From IMG/VR virus record IMGVR_UViG_3300027754_000420, positions 1-24,663 of that record: a stretch of DNA of 24,663 bases; one strand, 5' to 3'. Position numbers and translations under genes: made by a program. The notes beneath the pieces are model-generated. The model did not search any database. It had not been told where the DNA came from and saw only the letters and a program-made list of their open reading frames with translations. Shown piece after piece: positions 11,471 to 20,074 of this stretch (within the stretch, counting starts at the first letter, position 1; the number at the start of each line of letters is the position of its first letter). The DNA comes from a virus.

Positions 11471-11825
11471 TATCAGTCACCCATGTTTTAATTGTTTCAT
11501 CTTCCACCACCGGGGGCGACAAGAGCGTGCGCTGGGCAGCGATTTTGTCCTCGACGTTCTGAAGCCACGACTTGCCTTCCGGCGTCAGCAGGGCCTCGCG
11601 CAGACGGCGTGGCGTCACCGTGGCCTCCAGATTGCGGATGTGATCGGCGGCGGTCGGAACGTAGGGCGTCGGGACATCGACAGGCTCGGGAAGCTCGACG
11701 GCGCCGAAGGCTTCGCGGTCAACTACGCTCATCAAGCGCAGCCAGTTGGACGGGTACTGCACGTTGCCGTAGTTGAAAGCCGTGTCGATGCGAACGATTT
11801 GACCATCGGGGAATTGAAAGCGCAT
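11463..11825 (-). CDS. Tail-fibre-associated small protein
   Basis: The 120-residue protein begins MRFQFPDGQIVRIDTAFNYG and has a Pro-rich middle (VELPEPVDVPTPYVPT) and a charged helical part (AADHIRNLEATVTPRRLREALL, then WLQNVEDKIAAQRTLL). Such helices recur in small phage proteins downstream of tail fibres; a chaperone or fibre-assembly role is a positional guess. I chose ATG 11825, which has AAGGTGA a few bases upstream; GTG 11834 overlaps the fibre stop (GTGA) and would add three residues. Confidence 0.65.
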   Translation of the reverse strand: MRFQFPDGQIVRIDTAFNYGNVQYPSNWLRLMSVVDREAFGAVELPEPVDVPTPYVPTAADHIRNLEATVTPRRLREALLTPEGKSWLQNVEDKIAAQRTLLSPPVVEDETIKTWVTDNV

Positions 11826-11830
11826 GTCTG

Positions 11831-14038
11831 TCACCTTGCTGTTGCGAATTTGAAGGGGGCTTCGGCAAATGCGGCGAAGATGTAGGTACCGCCGCTGGCG
11901 TTGTCGCTGCTGTCTGTGTTGCGCAGCTTAAAGCCGCCCGCCAGAAAGTCTATACCCGCTGCGTTGTAATCGCTTTCTGCGAGTGCCGAATTCGTGTAAA
12001 GCAACCCAGCATCGCCGTTGAACGGGATGATGCGAACGCCGTCCCAAATGTACCAATCGCCCGTCGTATCAACGCGCTTCATCATCACCCAACGTGGCTT
12101 AAACCCGCACCACACAACTGTACCGTCAGCCGACCCGTTGCCGGTGTAGGAGTCGAACAGGCTGAAGCCGGGGATGCTGGTCCAGAGGTAGGCGACGAGG
12201 TTGTTGGTGTTGCCATTCGTGCTAGACGCCGTGCCGACGCTGAACACGCTGCTGGTCGGGGTGGTGCTGTTGAAGATCGTAGCGCCCGCTGCGTAAGCCG
12301 CCGTCGTGTTGAGGAACGTCGAGCCAGCCGCAGGAGTAGCGTTTTGGTTGCGATGATAGACGGCCCAGTCAGCTACCGCGCTGCGGTTTTTGATAATCAT
12401 GAAGTGCGGCACCGCACCGAGAGCGTGGTTGATCGTGCGGTTGGTCGCGTTGCCTGTGTACGTCACAATGTCGAAACCCGGCGTGACGTCTTCCTTCCAT
12501 TGCCAAGCGACATAAGTCGAGCCGCTGTCATTTGCAGGCGTTCCAATTGAAGCATTAACAACAAATCCAGAGCTGTTCACAGAATCCAAAACTTGGAATG
12601 TACCCTCGGCGTTTGTTAAGTTAGGGTAAAGGTATTTGTCCAAACCTCTAATGGAATCAACTTCTAAATGGTTATATGCGCCGCTTCGGCTTTTAAACCA
12701 AACAAAATCTGGTTGGAAGCCAACACCATTCACGGCATTGCTGACGGGTAAAGTGGCTGCTGTACCCGTGTACAACGTAGCCGCCATGTACTGAGCACCA
12801 TTGTTGATGGTCACTGCTGTCAGGTTTTGTGTGTTCAGTGCAACGAAGCCGGTCGGGGGCGTGTAGGCGAATGGGCGCTGGCCGAAGTTCACCGAACCTG
12901 TTGCGCTAGTCGAAGTGCGGAACCAAGGGAAGTACGTGCCAGACAAACTGGAAAATGCCGTCCCTTGCGAGATATTGTTTTTGTAGAACGTTAGCGTCCC
13001 GGCATCCATATCCAGCGCAACGCCGATAATGTCAGCGCCGGTCCAAGTCGCGCCGTAGGCAGACGGGGTTGAACCCGTGTATTTGTTGCCATCAGAAAAG
13101 TACGAGAGCGCACCTGTCGTAGAAGTGATCGCTCCGCCGTGCAAAAATACACCGACAAGCTGGCCCACCGCTCCGGTGTATTCCCAATACCACTTGCCGC
13201 TAGACACGCCTTGCGTGCTGCCGATATTGTAGTTAAGGCCAAGCCCGTTAAAATTGAGGTTCGCGCCGCTGATTGCGCCCGCGCCATCCGTGTAGATAGG
13301 CGAAAGGGTGCAGAAGTTGTTGCTCGGCGTGTCCGTCATCTGGTCGAACGTGACGCCAGCCGTGACGCTGATGCCGCTCGGCGTCCAGTTGTTGCCGTTG
13401 CCAGAAGTGTCTTTGCCGATGGCAGCGGCGGTTGCGGCGGATGCGTCTTTGAACTCAAGGAAGAAGCCGTTGGTGCCGTAGGTTCCGGTATAGCTTTTCG
13501 GAACCCACTGGCCGCTGGATGTGTCGGTTTGGCCGAAGGCAGATGGCGTGAGGGCTTGGCCGTCAACGAATGTGACGTTTGACATGAGGCCGTCAAAAAA
13601 ATTGGTTGCGTTGGATGCCCCGAGAGTGTGAGCAATCGCCGTGTTAAAAATTGCTGCCGCCGTCGTACCAGACGCAACGCTTACATTGTTGACCCAACAC
13701 GTTTGAGCCGCGCCATTTTGCTGATAGACAACGTGCATCCAAGCGGTCGGATCGCGGAAAACTGCCGTCGAAGTAAAGGCCGTAGAACCGTTGAGCGAAA
13801 GCGTAAGTTGGTCGGACGAATTGAAACCGAAAAACGTCGTCGTGCTAGCGCCGAGGAGATGTCTTGCAGCGCCTAGCGAGCCGCGCTTTACCAACGTTGA
13901 AAAGGTCCAAATTGTAGAACTTGTCGGCGTGGAAAATGTGCGCGTCAAGTTCGCGCTGTTGCTCGCTCGGAAGCGCAAACTGTTGGCGACGGAGTAGCCC
14001 GCCGCGCCAGCCAAGAAGAAGTTCTTTGCGGAAAACAT
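11831..14038 (-). CDS. Multidomain tail fibre/receptor-binding protein
   Basis: The 735-residue protein combines carbohydrate-binding-type beta domains. Residues about 20-190 resemble a LamG/concanavalin-like domain (SLRFRAS, WMHVVYQQNGA, HTLGASNATNFFDGLMSNVTF with FVDGQALTPSAFG). About 260-395 is SPRY-like (SGKWYWEYTG, GVALDMDAGTLTFYKNN, FPWFRTSTSATGSVNFGQR). From about 400 to the end, repeats of the type GFQPDFVWFKSRS, VPHFMIIKNRS and FKPRWVMMKRVD recur, as in phage tail proteins with DUF7483-like modules. These are typical of host-recognition fibres. An AT-rich patch at about 12540-12720 (residues about 440-500) suggests module exchange. Its ATG overlaps the upstream stop by one base (TAATG). 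Confidence 0.85.
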   Translation of the reverse strand: MFSAKNFFLAGAAGYSVANSLRFRASNSANLTRTFSTPTSSTIWTFSTLVKRGSLGAARHLLGASTTTFFGFNSSDQLTLSLNGSTAFTSTAVFRDPTAWMHVVYQQNGAAQTCWVNNVSVASGTTAAAIFNTAIAHTLGASNATNFFDGLMSNVTFVDGQALTPSAFGQTDTSSGQWVPKSYTGTYGTNGFFLEFKDASAATAAAIGKDTSGNGNNWTPSGISVTAGVTFDQMTDTPSNNFCTLSPIYTDGAGAISGANLNFNGLGLNYNIGSTQGVSSGKWYWEYTGAVGQLVGVFLHGGAITSTTGALSYFSDGNKYTGSTPSAYGATWTGADIIGVALDMDAGTLTFYKNNISQGTAFSSLSGTYFPWFRTSTSATGSVNFGQRPFAYTPPTGFVALNTQNLTAVTINNGAQYMAATLYTGTAATLPVSNAVNGVGFQPDFVWFKSRSGAYNHLEVDSIRGLDKYLYPNLTNAEGTFQVLDSVNSSGFVVNASIGTPANDSGSTYVAWQWKEDVTPGFDIVTYTGNATNRTINHALGAVPHFMIIKNRSAVADWAVYHRNQNATPAAGSTFLNTTAAYAAGATIFNSTTPTSSVFSVGTASSTNGNTNNLVAYLWTSIPGFSLFDSYTGNGSADGTVVWCGFKPRWVMMKRVDTTGDWYIWDGVRIIPFNGDAGLLYTNSALAESDYNAAGIDFLAGGFKLRNTDSSDNASGGTYIFAAFAEAPFKFATAR

Positions 14039-15126
14039 TACGGAGTGTACCCCTGAGCGATGCTGCCGTACCAGTTGGTGCCATCAGCAATGAACGTCAG
14101 AATATCCATTTTGCCAGCGGTAGCAGTGATTGTCGGCGCTCCAGCCGTACCCCACTTTACGCTGGTAAATGCAGCCGTGCCGTTGCCCGTAGACGCCGCT
14201 TGCTTCAGCAGCAGGACAAAACTCTTGCCCGCTGTGGCAGTCGGCATCGTAAACGTGCAAGCTGTCGATGCCGTCAGGGTTGCCGTCTGCACCGTGCCGT
14301 TCGTCAAGGCAATCGTATTGGTCGTCGTAACCGTGCCGATTGCCACCACAGACTCGACGTAATTTGTCACGGTCGGGTTGGTAATGGTGGGCGTTGTCAT
14401 CGCCGCACTGGTAATGGTCGGCGTTGTCATCGCCGCACTGGTCGCCAGGACGTTGTTGCCAGTGCCGGTATTGGTAACGCTCACAAGCCCCTTGGAAGCA
14501 TCAGTAGCAACCGCAGAGGATGCCGTCAGGCTAGACAGGATCGGCTGGGCCGTCAAAGTCGCAACGCCCGTCACACTGAGCGTGCCAGACACATTCAGAT
14601 TGGTAAAGCTGTTGCCGTTCAGAACCTGGAACTGCGTGCCGTCATACACAACCAGCACAACCTCGCCAGTAACCATATCGCCCGATACCAGCGCCGTAGT
14701 GCCATCACGGGTAATTGCCTTGGCACCAAGCCCGTCAATGTTCAACGTCACCGCACCAGTGTTGCTGCCGGCCACAACAAAGGTAAAAGCATTGCCGGCA
14801 GTGTATGCCGTCAGCGCAGGAGTCGCCGATCCAATAATCGTGTTGGTGCCAGTAACAGCCAACAGCTTCTCGGTGCCAGCCTGGATCTGGGAAAACCGCA
14901 CCGCATCAGTGCCAGCCGTAGCAGCACCAAGGTTGGTGATCTTGTACGTCCCCATCGTAATGTTCGCGGTTGGCGTACTCTGGCCATCCTTGGTCAGGGC
15001 AGTCGTCAACCCGGTCGCAAGATCAGAGGTCAACGTGTTGAACACCGTTGAACTGATGGTCGTGCCGGCAACAACAGGCTGGCCCGCCGAGTTGATGTTG
15101 AATGTACCAGAACCGTTATATGACAC
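14038..15126 (-). CDS. Tail fibre or tail needle-like structural protein
   Basis: The 362-residue protein begins MSYNGSGTFNINSAGQPVVA and is rich in Thr, Ala, Gly and Ser. It has short beta-type repeats (SAAMTTPTIT twice, LNVSGTLSVTG), a region GAATAGTDAVRFSQIQAG typical of phage fibre shafts, and a C-terminal beta domain ending in FIADGTNWYGSIAQGY. Such composition fits a trimeric fibre or the part that joins a receptor-binding protein to the tail. It starts at GTG 15126 with TAGGAG upstream, and its stop overlaps the ATG of the larger fibre. An exact-phase 30-bp repeat at 14381-14440 produces the duplicated decapeptide. Confidence 0.8.
   Translation of the reverse strand: MSYNGSGTFNINSAGQPVVAGTTISSTVFNTLTSDLATGLTTALTKDGQSTPTANITMGTYKITNLGAATAGTDAVRFSQIQAGTEKLLAVTGTNTIIGSATPALTAYTAGNAFTFVVAGSNTGAVTLNIDGLGAKAITRDGTTALVSGDMVTGEVVLVVYDGTQFQVLNGNSFTNLNVSGTLSVTGVATLTAQPILSSLTASSAVATDASKGLVSVTNTGTGNNVLATSAAMTTPTITSAAMTTPTITNPTVTNYVESVVAIGTVTTTNTIALTNGTVQTATLTASTACTFTMPTATAGKSFVLLLKQAASTGNGTAAFTSVKWGTAGAPTITATAGKMDILTFIADGTNWYGSIAQGYTP
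14381..14440 (-). repeat. Two 30-bp direct repeats in the fibre gene
   Basis: Two adjacent 30-base units (14381-14410 and 14411-14440) differ at one position only. They encode the duplicated SAAMTTPTIT motif in frame. This is a recent duplication within the fibre shaft. Confidence 0.9.
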
Positions 15127-15135
15127 TTTTTGCTC

Positions 15136-17313
15136 CTATCGAGCGCCCTGACGGGGCGGGTTCGTCACGCTATCCGCAGCAACACGTCCTGCTTGTTGTG
15201 CAGCAAGTATTTTTCCCAAACTGATAGCCAGACTTTCTGCCTGGTCTAATCTTGGAACTTCCGCACGAACGGCGGTTTGTACGGCGCGTTGGTTTAGTAT
15301 TGGCTGCACCACCCCGGCAAGCAATTTTAGTTTATCGGAGCCTGGGATGATTCCGCCATAATTGGCAATCATTGAAGCGGGGTTGGAATTTGATGTGCTA
15401 ACAGCAGCCCGACCTGGAATTGATGTCGCGTATCCTCCAACTCTGGCAAGGCGAGTTAATTGATCTGCTGTTTCAGATCCAAACCATGCTTCGAGTTTTT
15501 GAGGACCAAGATTACGAAGAACAGCAGCCAACGCCGCTGGCTTTAAAGCCGCATCTGAAGCAGGGTCTTCGCCAAAAGCAGCTCTTTTAATAATTGCTCC
15601 AAGCTCAGACTGCGCCGCAGTAAACGATTCTGGCGATTCTTGTTTCAATAAATTAGCAAGTCGAACACTGTCACCCGTTGGAGCACCGAAAACATACTTT
15701 TGGATAAATTTATCGGGGTTTAACTCACCCGAAGCAGCGGCTTCAAGAGCCGGAACTTGCGACTGCAATTGAAACCGCGCCCTAGCAGCATCGCGGGCTG
15801 GCGCAAAAACGTCAGGAACGTCCGCATCCATCATGGCGCGTTTGACGGAATCGCGCAGTTGCCCCAAAGCTAAGTTCGTTGTTTTATCCATCCCAACAAA
15901 CTGATTAATGACTTTGATAAGTTTGTCGGCTTCCTCAAAATCAAAAACCCTAGTTTGTTTGGTATCAAGCATCCCAAAAGATTTTATCTTGGCAACAATT
16001 GCTGATGGCACCTTATCGCCAAAATTATCTATTATTTGTGCAACGTCATAAGCTAACCCGCCAAGCGGAACGCTATAAGATTTTCCAGAACTATCACGGG
16101 CTGCTGCATATTCAGCAGTTACTTTTTTCCGTGCGACTTCATCAAAATCAGTTAAAACCTTTGCAATATTTTGTCCAGATTTAACGGCATCAATACCGCC
16201 ACCTTTTGCAATGTCAGCTATATCGGTCTGTGCCTTGCGGGTTTGAGCATTGAGGACATCCATAATTGGCTCGCCAATACCGGCAACGCCGCGAAGGTTC
16301 TGCTCTTTTGCATATTGCGATGGATCGCGGGTGATTTGACCCAAAGTTGCGGGCATTCCCGCTGCTTCAAAATCAGCCTTTCTAAGCAACGCTGCCGGAT
16401 TAAGGTTTTTCCCAGACGCAAGGGATTTAGAAACTAGATCTTTCAAGATTGCGTATTGCGCCGCTGGAATGTCGCTAATGTCTTGGCCTATCTCCCGCAT
16501 CGCTGATGCGATTACATCACCGGCCTTTTGAGTTGCTTGAACAATTCTTTCCGCGCCCTTGCCCGTTATGGTGTCAAGAGCAGCAGCCGCATATGGTTGA
16601 ATTGCGGTAGCAAGAGCTGTTATCCCTTGAATTGATTTACCGACTACTGGACCCAAAACGAGACCACCCGCCGCACCCATTCCCGTCTGTGCTGTCTTGT
16701 TGAGGAAAAAATCTTGTTGGTCTTTTTCATTTGTTATAGGAGTTAAAGCACCGCTTAATGCGCCGCCAAGCAAACCGGCACCGGCAAGCCCCAAAAGCGA
16801 ATTTCCTGCTGTTGTTGCTCGCGAAACTAGGGCAAGCGGAAGCGTTCCAACTACTTCGCCAACACCAGCAGCAACATCCCAATCTTCTGGCTTTGCGCCC
16901 GTCGCAGATCGCGCTTTTTGATAATAATCTGCTCGTTCGCGAATTGTTTTATCAATAGCCTCTGTCCCGATATCCATACCGAGAAATTTTGTATCACCGC
17001 TAAGATATTCAGCGGCTTTGTCCAATCCAACAGTGCTTGCTGCTTTCGATAAAACTTGCGGGACGATTTGACCAAAAGCATCAAGTGGGTTACGAACGCC
17101 TTGGGCAAAACGGTAAGGAACGCTAGCTGTCAACCGTTGGTCAAGCGATGGTTGCCTAGCTACGGCGGGATCCTTGGCAAGGGGTTTCCATTCCGCCCCG
17201 TCAAGCGCAAGCTTTTCCCCGGTCTGCGGGTTGACCGCTACCTTGGCCGGCACCCACTGTTCCCCTTCAAGGGTCAGGGCTTCGCCAGTTGATGGATTAA
17301 CCGCGATAGTCAT
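15136..17313 (-). CDS. Large internal virion/ejection-like protein
   Basis: The 725-residue protein opens with two tandem units of about 22 residues (AVNPSTGEALTLEGEQWVPA and VAVNPQTGEKLALDGAEWKP). It then has two Gly/Ala-rich hydrophobic segments (LLGLAGAGLLGGALSGALTP and TGMGAAGGLVLGPVVG, roughly residues 175-235) that could insert into a membrane, and long helical stretches to the end (LARVGGYATSIPGRAAVS..., AAQQAGRVAADSV). Size, membrane-active segments and a place between fibre and connector genes fit a podovirus internal protein ejected with DNA. No transglycosylase motif is seen. Coding DNA is visibly AT-richer than its neighbours except at the 5' end. ATGA overlaps the upstream stop. 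Confidence 0.65.
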   Translation of the reverse strand: MTIAVNPSTGEALTLEGEQWVPAKVAVNPQTGEKLALDGAEWKPLAKDPAVARQPSLDQRLTASVPYRFAQGVRNPLDAFGQIVPQVLSKAASTVGLDKAAEYLSGDTKFLGMDIGTEAIDKTIRERADYYQKARSATGAKPEDWDVAAGVGEVVGTLPLALVSRATTAGNSLLGLAGAGLLGGALSGALTPITNEKDQQDFFLNKTAQTGMGAAGGLVLGPVVGKSIQGITALATAIQPYAAAALDTITGKGAERIVQATQKAGDVIASAMREIGQDISDIPAAQYAILKDLVSKSLASGKNLNPAALLRKADFEAAGMPATLGQITRDPSQYAKEQNLRGVAGIGEPIMDVLNAQTRKAQTDIADIAKGGGIDAVKSGQNIAKVLTDFDEVARKKVTAEYAAARDSSGKSYSVPLGGLAYDVAQIIDNFGDKVPSAIVAKIKSFGMLDTKQTRVFDFEEADKLIKVINQFVGMDKTTNLALGQLRDSVKRAMMDADVPDVFAPARDAARARFQLQSQVPALEAAASGELNPDKFIQKYVFGAPTGDSVRLANLLKQESPESFTAAQSELGAIIKRAAFGEDPASDAALKPAALAAVLRNLGPQKLEAWFGSETADQLTRLARVGGYATSIPGRAAVSTSNSNPASMIANYGGIIPGSDKLKLLAGVVQPILNQRAVQTAVRAEVPRLDQAESLAISLGKILAAQQAGRVAADSVTNPPRQGAR

Positions 17314-18632
17314 GGCTGGACCTCAAAACCGGGAGGCAACGGGGGCTGGCCGGGTGCGGGAGATCCACTTTTTGGTTTATTTAATTTTGCTATTGCAGCC
17401 CTCATTTCGGGCGTCAAAATAGAACGAGAATTTATCTCCCTAAGTTTAATTCTTGCAGTTTTTGCGTCAATTTCTTCATTCTGATATGAGACAACAATAC
17501 CTGCACGTTCAATATCCAGCGCAGCCTTTTGTTTCATTATTTGCACAATGGCTTCGTTAGATCCTGGTTGTAGCCTCAATTGCGGCAAACTTTGCAAAAA
17601 CCCTTCATAATCAATGTCGGAAGTTGAACCAGAACCAGGTGCGCGTAATGTTGGGGCAATGCGCTTAACAATTGATTGGAAAACATCTCCTGCGGTTGAA
17701 AAGCCGGGAAAAGCGGTAGCAAGCCTTCCTGTAATTGCACTTTGTGGGGCCAATTTCATTACTTCATCAAGGCCTTCCAAATCTCGGCTCATATTGCCGG
17801 CTATTTTTCCAGCGTCTAACAATTCTAGCCAACTTTTTCCTTCTGCTTCCGATAATTTGGTGCGCGTTACACTGTCGGGTTTGCTTTCCCCCCCAACAGT
17901 AACATTGGTCGCACCGGCTTTCCTTAGACCAGTTGCAAAATCAATGAAAGAACCTGTGAATCCTTGCTTCTTAGCAAATTCATATTCTTGCAATATGCTT
18001 GGAATTGCTGGCGGCGCACGATCTCCCGGCGCTGCCTTCAAGGCTAGTGCATCCACCCTCGCCTTTTCAGCGTCTTCACGTTTGCCAGCCAATGCTTCAG
18101 CCGCTCTGGCTTTTGCTTCATCGCTGGCATACAGGACAGGCGCTAAACTGCGAATGTTAGGAACCTCAGAAGTCATGCCGGCTAAAAGCCTTGCAGTTCT
18201 GTCCGCTTGACTAAGCGGAGTAACCCCGGCTGGGATTCCTGGGACAGTCATAGTGTTGTTGGCGTTAAAGGTAGCACCCCGATCAAATGGCAATGCACCA
18301 GTGGCTTCTGGGTCTTCGATTGTAGGTTGGGTTGCTGCGCGTGGAGTTCCCTGCAATCCAGCAACAAATTCTTTTGTTTCAGTCTGAGCATCTTCGCCCA
18401 GCTTCTTCTGTTCTTCGATAGCCTTGTTCTGCAAGTAACCGCCGCCAATGCCGGCAAGGGCCTTGGACAAGCCAGAAAACGCCGACACAGGAACGGGGAT
18501 GCCGTTATAGCTGGGAGCAGCAGTGTCTGGCGCGAACGCTTGCGCCTGGAGCATCTCGGCCATCTTCTGCCGACGAGCAATTTCGTTGTACTGCTGCTGG
18601 TATGGACCGGGAAGTGAGAAAGCGTCAGCCAT
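17310..18632 (-). CDS. Internal virion/ejection-like protein
   Basis: The 440-residue protein begins MADAFSLPGPYQQQYNEIAR and is mainly helical, Gln- and Ala-rich at the N-terminus (RRQKMAEMLQAQAFAPDT, SKALAGIGGGYLQNKAIEEQ). Its middle part has LARSLAPVLY-like and ELLDAGKIAGNMSRDLEG helices, and it ends in the Pro-rich SPAPGQPPLPPGFEVQP. The N-terminal style (a short Pro-containing motif followed by Gln-rich helices) recurs in podovirus proteins between tail and fibre genes. An ejection-protein role is inferred from order and composition. The middle and 3' parts are AT-richer than the 5' part. Confidence 0.65.
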   Translation of the reverse strand: MADAFSLPGPYQQQYNEIARRQKMAEMLQAQAFAPDTAAPSYNGIPVPVSAFSGLSKALAGIGGGYLQNKAIEEQKKLGEDAQTETKEFVAGLQGTPRAATQPTIEDPEATGALPFDRGATFNANNTMTVPGIPAGVTPLSQADRTARLLAGMTSEVPNIRSLAPVLYASDEAKARAAEALAGKREDAEKARVDALALKAAPGDRAPPAIPSILQEYEFAKKQGFTGSFIDFATGLRKAGATNVTVGGESKPDSVTRTKLSEAEGKSWLELLDAGKIAGNMSRDLEGLDEVMKLAPQSAITGRLATAFPGFSTAGDVFQSIVKRIAPTLRAPGSGSTSDIDYEGFLQSLPQLRLQPGSNEAIVQIMKQKAALDIERAGIVVSYQNEEIDAKTARIKLREINSRSILTPEMRAAIAKLNKPKSGSPAPGQPPLPPGFEVQP

Positions 18633-18648
18633 TTTGATTACTCACTAT

Positions 18649-19668
18649 TCAACGTGTCTTGAGGCCAGGAAAGTTCGCGCCGGCATACAAACCACCAGCA
18701 GTTCCAAGAAGCTGTCCAACACCCTGCGTTGTCGCATTAAGACCGCCCTGCTCAATACCGTAGTTCTGCATGGCATTCTGGGCTTGCGCCTGTGTGGCAT
18801 TGAACACTGGAGCCGCCGCAATCTGCTGGCCCTGATAATTCTGAAACTGCGGCAACTGAAGCTGCGAACCAGACATCAGCGCACCGATCTCGTTCAATGG
18901 CTGGCCACGCAAAGCCAATTGCCGCTGAAGTTCTTGCATCTGCGCGGCATTGCCAAACTGAGCCTGTTGCTGCTGCTGGTTAAGCCCCTGTGCAGTCGCA
19001 GTGTTAAACAGGTTAGCGCCGGCTTGCTGCTCGCCAAAGCCTTGCGCCCGCGCCGCAGTGTCAAGGTTGATCCCCTGCAAAGCGGCCTGACTCAAGAGAT
19101 CATTACGGGCCTGTCCCTCGTCCGTCATGGCGTTGCGGTATGCCTCGCCGCCGGCAACCAGCCCCTGATTGGCCAGATTTTGGCGCAAGCTGGCATCGCG
19201 TCGAGCCAACGTAGGCTCCAGACGCCGCATAATCGCCTCCTGGCCCGTAGTGCCAGCATCAACCGGCATTCTGGCAAGGCCAGACAGGTCGTAAGCCGTC
19301 CGAGGCGTTGCTGCCGGACCAATGCTGGTCTGAAGTCCGCCAGCCGCCCCTCCAGTGGGCGTGTAGGGGTTCGCCAGCGCGGTTTCGGCGGTGGTGACAC
19401 CCTGCTGCCCCAACAGCGCAAGCCTCCTCTGGGTCTCCTGCTGAGCGCCCAGCGTAGCCTGTGCGGCAGGGTTCAGGGTTTGCGTAACGGTCGGGATGTC
19501 AGCATTGCCACCCTCGCCGTAACTGACGGTCTGGGTGCCATAAGGGCCAATAATATTTGGGTTGCTTAGCTTGGCAGACGCCCGCGCAGCCTCAACATTG
19601 GCCGCGCCCTGAGCGGTGGCAGCTCCCGCAAAATCAGGAGCCGGCGGTGCTGAAGCAGTCTTTCCCAT
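18649..19668 (-). CDS. Gln/Ala-rich internal virion protein
   Basis: The 339-residue protein begins MGKTASAPPAPDFAGAATAQ and then has the common phage motif SNPNIIGPYGTQTVSYGEGG followed by PTVTQTLNPAAQATL. A long Gln-rich helical zone includes GLNQQQQQAQFGNAAQMQEL, and the C-terminus is Gly-rich (GQLLGTAGGLYAGANFPG). The N-terminal NP...GPYGTQTV block is typical of podovirus proteins thought to enter the host with DNA. The ATG at 19668 is supported by TAGGAG 7 bases upstream. Its start overlaps the end of the acetyltransferase gene. Confidence 0.75.
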   Translation of the reverse strand: MGKTASAPPAPDFAGAATAQGAANVEAARASAKLSNPNIIGPYGTQTVSYGEGGNADIPTVTQTLNPAAQATLGAQQETQRRLALLGQQGVTTAETALANPYTPTGGAAGGLQTSIGPAATPRTAYDLSGLARMPVDAGTTGQEAIMRRLEPTLARRDASLRQNLANQGLVAGGEAYRNAMTDEGQARNDLLSQAALQGINLDTAARAQGFGEQQAGANLFNTATAQGLNQQQQQAQFGNAAQMQELQRQLALRGQPLNEIGALMSGSQLQLPQFQNYQGQQIAAAPVFNATQAQAQNAMQNYGIEQGGLNATTQGVGQLLGTAGGLYAGANFPGLKTR

Positions 19669-20074
19669 AACGATCTCCTAAAAACCGACAATCGGCTTGT
19701 CGCATCGTCCAAATGACCAAATCCCCATCTGGATGCGCGTTAGCAATCCGACCCTCTTCCGTAAAACCCATGTGCTTGACCAGCTTTGTGCTTTTCAAGT
19801 TTCCGCTAGCCACCGAAACAATGATCTTCTGAACCTTTAACTGCCGAAACGGGTAATCGAAAATAACCCCTACAAACCGCCGTGTTATTCTCGACGAAAT
19901 GGCAATGTGACATACGACACTCACACCATTCCAGCCTTCGTAGATCACGCCAGCAACTATCTTTCCGCCTTTCTCCAGTCCAATCGCAGTGGACCGTTCT
20001 TCGTAGTATCCACCCGCGACCTGTTCAGCAACCCAATGCCCAACAGGATGTCCAATCGTTAGATTCCCGCCCAT
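19634..20074 (-). CDS. GNAT-type N-acetyltransferase-like protein
   Basis: The 146-residue protein fits a small GNAT fold: a central beta-strand KGGKIVAGVIYEGWNG and VVCHIAISSR, a helix-strand FDYPFRQLKVQKIIVSVAS, then NLKSTKLVKHMGFTEEGRIA, the typical NxxS...GF..EG signature for the acetyl-CoA side. GNAT enzymes transfer acetyl from acetyl-CoA to amines; the substrate here is unknown. Phage GNAT genes are often embedded in podovirus structural operons as here, so it may modify a virion or host protein. I chose ATG 20074, which overlaps the upstream stop by 16 bases; ATG 20107 would add 11 residues. It overlaps the next gene by 35 bases. Confidence 0.75.
   Translation of the reverse strand: MGGNLTIGHPVGHWVAEQVAGGYYEERSTAIGLEKGGKIVAGVIYEGWNGVSVVCHIAISSRITRRFVGVIFDYPFRQLKVQKIIVSVASGNLKSTKLVKHMGFTEEGRIANAHPDGDLVIWTMRQADCRFLGDRYGKDCFSTAGS

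Noticed and set aside
13921-15151. Long + strand ORFs (376 and 257 codons) opposite the fibre genes
   Set aside because: Antisense to well-supported fibre genes, with composition dictated by Thr/Ala codons on the other strand; no ribosome binding site or motif.
17614-18210. 198-codon + strand ORF opposite the ejection-like gene
   Set aside because: Antisense, no recognisable protein features, isolated on the wrong strand within the late operon.
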